Assembly (NCBI GenBank): GCA_913046805.1
Contig: CAJWTA010000046.1
Span: 1 to 8,488, forward strand
Direction: 5' to 3'
Origin: an uncultured Fidelibacterota bacterium
GTDB lineage: Bacteria > Marinisomatota > Marinisomatia > Marinisomatales > TCS55
Length of the DNA: 8,488 nucleotides
In this document: one piece after another, positions 6,005 to 8,488 of the stretch
Numbering within the stretch: position 1 is the stretch's first letter
Layout of the letters: each line of letters starts with the position of its first letter
The notes under the pieces: model-generated
Seen by the model: only the letters and a program-made list of their open reading frames with translations
What the model was told of the DNA's origin: nothing
Databases searched by the model: none
Made by a program: the position numbers and the translations under genes

Positions 6005-7583
6005 ATTAAACTTTAGCTCTGTTTTTCTTTTTGTCTTTTCATCGCTTGTATTCTCTCAAACCACAAACGATGCTGAAGGCTTAATCAATGAATTAGGATG
6101 TGGTAATTGTCATCTGGGTGTTGATAAATCAACCCTTACGCCTTTGCGGGCACCTAATTTGTCTTATTCTGGTTCAAAATACAATCCATCGTTCATATAT
6201 GATTATTTAAAAGAACCCCATACTGTCCGAAAAAATATTGGACGTTCAAGAATGCCCAATTTCAATTTGTCGGACAATGAGGCGTATGCCCTAACGTTGT
6301 ATTTAAAAAGCAAAAAAACTCCCCCAATTTTTGCAAAATATAGTTCAGGCGATAATAACATCAATACTTCTAAGCTCATTGCCGAAGACTATCAATGCAC
6401 TTCATGTCACCTTCTAAATGATAAGGGGCTTGATAGATCTATTAATCTTAACTCGACAGGTTATAGACTTAAAAAAGAGTGGATTTATGAGACTATATTT
6501 TATCCTCAAAAGCATATTGCGCAGGGTACCTCAATGCCGGTTTTTTTCGATGAAAGCAGTGAAGAATCGAAGATTATTGTCGGATCAATATCTGGTTATT
6601 TAGAAAAACTTGGAAGTAAGAAATTAAAGCAGCTTGATAAAGAGCTAAGGAAAGCACAAAAAAAATTTCCTGAAATAAATAGCGAAGATGGAAAAAAAAT
6701 TTTTCTATCACAAAACTGCATATCTTGTCATGTCATGGAAACTGAAACTAGTTGGTTTAGCGCACATAATGCTCCTGACTTATCTGGGCAAGTAATGCGT
6801 ACAAAAAAACAGTGGTTAATATCTTATCTTAAAAACCCAAAACCTGTGCGACCAAATGGCTATTTTCCTGGTACAGGAAGCAGAATGCCAAATTACAGGT
6901 TAGATGATGATGAGGTGGAAACAGTTATGGAATGGATTGGCACATATCCACAAAAAACTGTTTTGGAAGACATATCAAATTTTCAGGCTAGTAAGGTAAC
7001 CAATTTGTTAAATAACCAGCTTTCATGCTTAGGGTGTCATCAACTAAACGGAAAAGGAGGAAAAGTGGGGCCAGATCTATCTAATTCCGGGAATCGCTTA
7101 ACAGATGGCTATATAAAAATGGCTTTAGAAAAACCCCATATAGTGATGCCAGAAAGTATTATGCCAAAACAAGTTATTAATAAAAAAACGACAGAACTAC
7201 TGCAGTCCTTTTTAAAAATGCAAGTTGATACAAGTTATAGCGATCAAGAGCATTATTTTAATTTAGTTGAAAATCAGCCATATCAGATCAACGAAATGTA
7301 TGATGCTAATTGCTCTATATGTCATGGACTAAATGGCGCAGGAGATGGGTACAATGCAAAATATCTTCCCGTTTCTCCGGGAAATCTTTCCGACTCGAAA
7401 ACGATTTCACAGAGAGCCGATGATACCTTGTACGAAACATTATATAATGGTGGGAAAATTATGAAAAAACATCATTTCATGCCTAGCTGGGGTTTGAAAC
7501 TTTCACACAAAGAAATCGTATATCTGGTAGATAAAATTCGTCAGTTATGTGATTGTGATTCACCAGACTGGTCAGAAAATTAA
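5994..7583 (+). CDS. Exported pentaheme c-type cytochrome
   Basis: This 529-aa electron-transfer protein has a signal peptide (residues 1-21, cleavage F-S before Gln22) and acts outside the cytoplasm. Five heme sites are seen, each C-x2-C-H: Cys36-His40, Cys135-His139, Cys242-His246, Cys345-His349 and Cys440-His444. Each is followed about 40-56 residues later by a Met-Pro that can supply the sixth ligand (Met87, Met181, Met298, Met385 or Met390, Met496). So the protein is a string of five class-I-type monoheme modules. Modules 1-4 resemble each other (L-S-x-S/G-G, then a W/Y-x2-x-Y/L-L-K-x-P run, then the Met-Pro). Module 5 differs: H-G-L-N-G-A-G-D-G after the heme motif, an L-Y-N-G-G run and F-M-P-S-W resemble the cbb3-oxidase/CccA type. 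Cys519 and Cys521 near the C-terminus are extra. TTG at 5994 is the only start: TAA in frame at 5988-5990 bars extension, and no ATG precedes the mature protein. The oxidase or reductase partner is not in the window. Confidence 0.9.
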   Translation: MAGKLNFSSVFLFVFSSLVFSQTTNDAEGLINELGCGNCHLGVDKSTLTPLRAPNLSYSGSKYNPSFIYDYLKEPHTVRKNIGRSRMPNFNLSDNEAYALTLYLKSKKTPPIFAKYSSGDNNINTSKLIAEDYQCTSCHLLNDKGLDRSINLNSTGYRLKKEWIYETIFYPQKHIAQGTSMPVFFDESSEESKIIVGSISGYLEKLGSKKLKQLDKELRKAQKKFPEINSEDGKKIFLSQNCISCHVMETETSWFSAHNAPDLSGQVMRTKKQWLISYLKNPKPVRPNGYFPGTGSRMPNYRLDDDEVETVMEWIGTYPQKTVLEDISNFQASKVTNLLNNQLSCLGCHQLNGKGGKVGPDLSNSGNRLTDGYIKMALEKPHIVMPESIMPKQVINKKTTELLQSFLKMQVDTSYSDQEHYFNLVENQPYQINEMYDANCSICHGLNGAGDGYNAKYLPVSPGNLSDSKTISQRADDTLYETLYNGGKIMKKHHFMPSWGLKLSHKEIVYLVDKIRQLCDCDSPDWSEN

Positions 7584-7608
7584 AAATAGACGCAAAATAT
7601 TTTCTGAT
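7571..7608 (+). repeat. Inverted repeat straddling the cytochrome stop codon
   Basis: TCAGAAAAT at 7572-7580 and ATTTTCTGA at 7599-7607 are perfect reverse complements, with a G-U pair possible at 7571/7608 and an 18-base loop containing the stop TAA (7581-7583). The stem is AT-rich and no T-run follows it, so it is not a typical intrinsic terminator. It might reduce read-through or slow mRNA decay between the cytochrome and the next gene; chance is also plausible. Confidence 0.3.
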
Positions 7609-7658
7609 GTATATTCAAGGATCACAAGACAATTAAGATACTACAAAATAAATTTTAC

Positions 7659-7667
7659 TAAGGAGGT
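7659..7667 (+). promoter_or_regulatory. Strong ribosome binding site of the Ig-like protein gene
   Basis: TAAGGAGGT is a nine-base match to the canonical Shine-Dalgarno sequence, ending four bases before the ATG at 7672. It is the best such site in the window. It fixes this start and suggests that the Ig-like protein is made in larger amount than its neighbours. Confidence 0.75.
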
Positions 7668-7671
7668 AAAA

Positions 7672-8488
7672 ATGCGGTCACTGATATTAAGTTTAATTTT
7701 ATTATCAAATACCTTTGCTCAAAATCAGCTTCGCTTCGATTTTGGATCAGATTCAATTGAGATAAATGTTGGAGAGACAAAAGAAATAGAGATACGCTTA
7801 TTGGATAAAAACAATAAATTATTTGATAATCCATTTTATGTTAGTGGGCAGAGAAAAGCTTTGTCAGTTTCACCAAGGATAAGTGAGTCAGGTGGAAAAG
7901 TAACAGCCTCTATAAAGGTACATAGGCCAGGAAGATTAACGTTAACAACGCAAACCGTTACCGTTAAAAGAGACGATAGAGTTCGCGGTAGTTTAGTTAT
8001 TAATGTTCCATACCCTCCTATTGAAAGTGTGACTTTTAATCAGTCACCAAAAAAATTATATACCAACACAATTACAGACCTATCTGTGAAAGTTGTCGAT
8101 AAGGCAGGTCTCGATAGAACCTCAAGTGTTTCCGTTGTGTATAAATCCAGTGATAATAGGGTTGCTAGTTTTGATGACCTTAACAATTTGATGACACACA
8201 AATCAGGCAATGTAACAGTAACGGCTAGTGCCGAAGGAGTTACTCAGAGATTGAAGATTAAGGTATCAAAAAATCCCGCCCGTGGGGTAGATCTTAAAAC
8301 CGATGGAGTAGATGAAATACGAACCGGAGATGTTTTAAAAGTAGATGCTAAAGCAACCAACAGCGGTGGAAAGAGATTAAATGATGTGCCCGTTTATTTT
8401 TCATATGCAGGCAAGTCAGATTATGGTGAATTTGGTCTCCCCGCATCCGCACAAATTACGGATGACGGACGTTTTGTAGCTGAGACGG
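7672..8488 (+). CDS. Exported Ig-like (bacterial Big_2-type) domain protein, 3' end missing
   Basis: The gene is open to the right edge; 272 codons are present. A signal peptide (residues 1-16, cleavage N-T-F-A before Gln17) is followed by all-beta sequence in three tandem blocks. Block 1 (about 20-113) starts with S-I-E-I-N-V-G-E-T. Block 2 (about 115-198) is a clear Big_2-like domain: Y-K-S-S-D-N-R-V-A-S-F, then G-N-V-T-V-T-A-S-A-E-G. Block 3 (from about 205) has P-V-Y-F-S and D-D-G-R-F-V-A-E near the edge, like the Big_1/invasin-type filler domains. Such blocks act as spacers or adhesion modules on surface or secreted proteins; the functional domain, if any, lies beyond the window. The gene follows the cytochrome by 88 bp, so it may be co-transcribed or have its own promoter; no convincing promoter is visible in that gap. 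A surface or extracellular role is inferred. Confidence 0.8.
   Translation, partial: MRSLILSLILLSNTFAQNQLRFDFGSDSIEINVGETKEIEIRLLDKNNKLFDNPFYVSGQRKALSVSPRISESGGKVTASIKVHRPGRLTLTTQTVTVKRDDRVRGSLVINVPYPPIESVTFNQSPKKLYTNTITDLSVKVVDKAGLDRTSSVSVVYKSSDNRVASFDDLNNLMTHKSGNVTVTASAEGVTQRLKIKVSKNPARGVDLKTDGVDEIRTGDVLKVDAKATNSGGKRLNDVPVYFSYAGKSDYGEFGLPASAQITDDGRFVAET

Noticed and set aside
7571..7608. Intrinsic terminator after the cytochrome gene
   Set aside because: The stem is AT-rich, the loop is long (18 bases) and no T-run follows.

Overview
The window is an AT-rich piece of a bacterial chromosome with seven complete protein genes and an eighth that runs off the right edge. No RNA gene, insertion sequence, CRISPR array or phage gene was seen. 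Three of the exported proteins (252-aa barrel-like protein, pentaheme cytochrome, Ig-like protein) have signal peptides whose predicted cleavage leaves glutamine as the first mature residue. This habit is well known in Bacteroidota and relatives. With the low GC, the Ig-like surface protein and the multi-module cytochrome, it suggests a free-living, probably marine member of the FCB group (Marinimicrobia/SAR406-like). That placement is inference; no marker gene here proves it.

Layout: positions 1-214 are an extremely AT-rich leader (27 G/C in 214 bases) with long A- and T-tracts. It is followed by a plus-strand pair: an unrecognised 307-aa protein with a C-terminal helix-turn-helix-like segment (215-1138) and a short one-domain asparaginase (1144-1629). 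The asparaginase meets, tail to tail with an 8-bp overlap, a minus-strand gene for an exported M24 metallopeptidase of the Xaa-Pro dipeptidase/creatinase fold (1622-2956). A 99-bp divergent spacer holding a 13-bp palindrome separates that gene from a long plus-strand series.

The plus-strand series is threonine synthase (3056-4156), a lipoprotein of the endonuclease/exonuclease/phosphatase family (4176-5249), a small beta-barrel-like exported protein (5246-6004), a five-heme c-type cytochrome (5994-7583), and a secreted Ig-like-domain protein (7672-8488, incomplete). Gaps and overlaps of +19, -4 and -11 bp make the first four look co-transcribed. The last gene follows an 88-bp gap and has by far the strongest ribosome binding site in the window.

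How the genes work together: threonine synthase and asparaginase are cytoplasmic amino-acid enzymes, and the M24 peptidase would release amino acids from proline-containing peptides outside the cytoplasm. The four genes from 4176 onward all encode exported products (lipoprotein phosphodiesterase, probable outer-membrane protein, multiheme electron carrier, Ig-like surface protein). They may form an envelope module of unknown purpose. No known defence or mobile system was recognised; this envelope cluster is the part of the window most likely to be undescribed.
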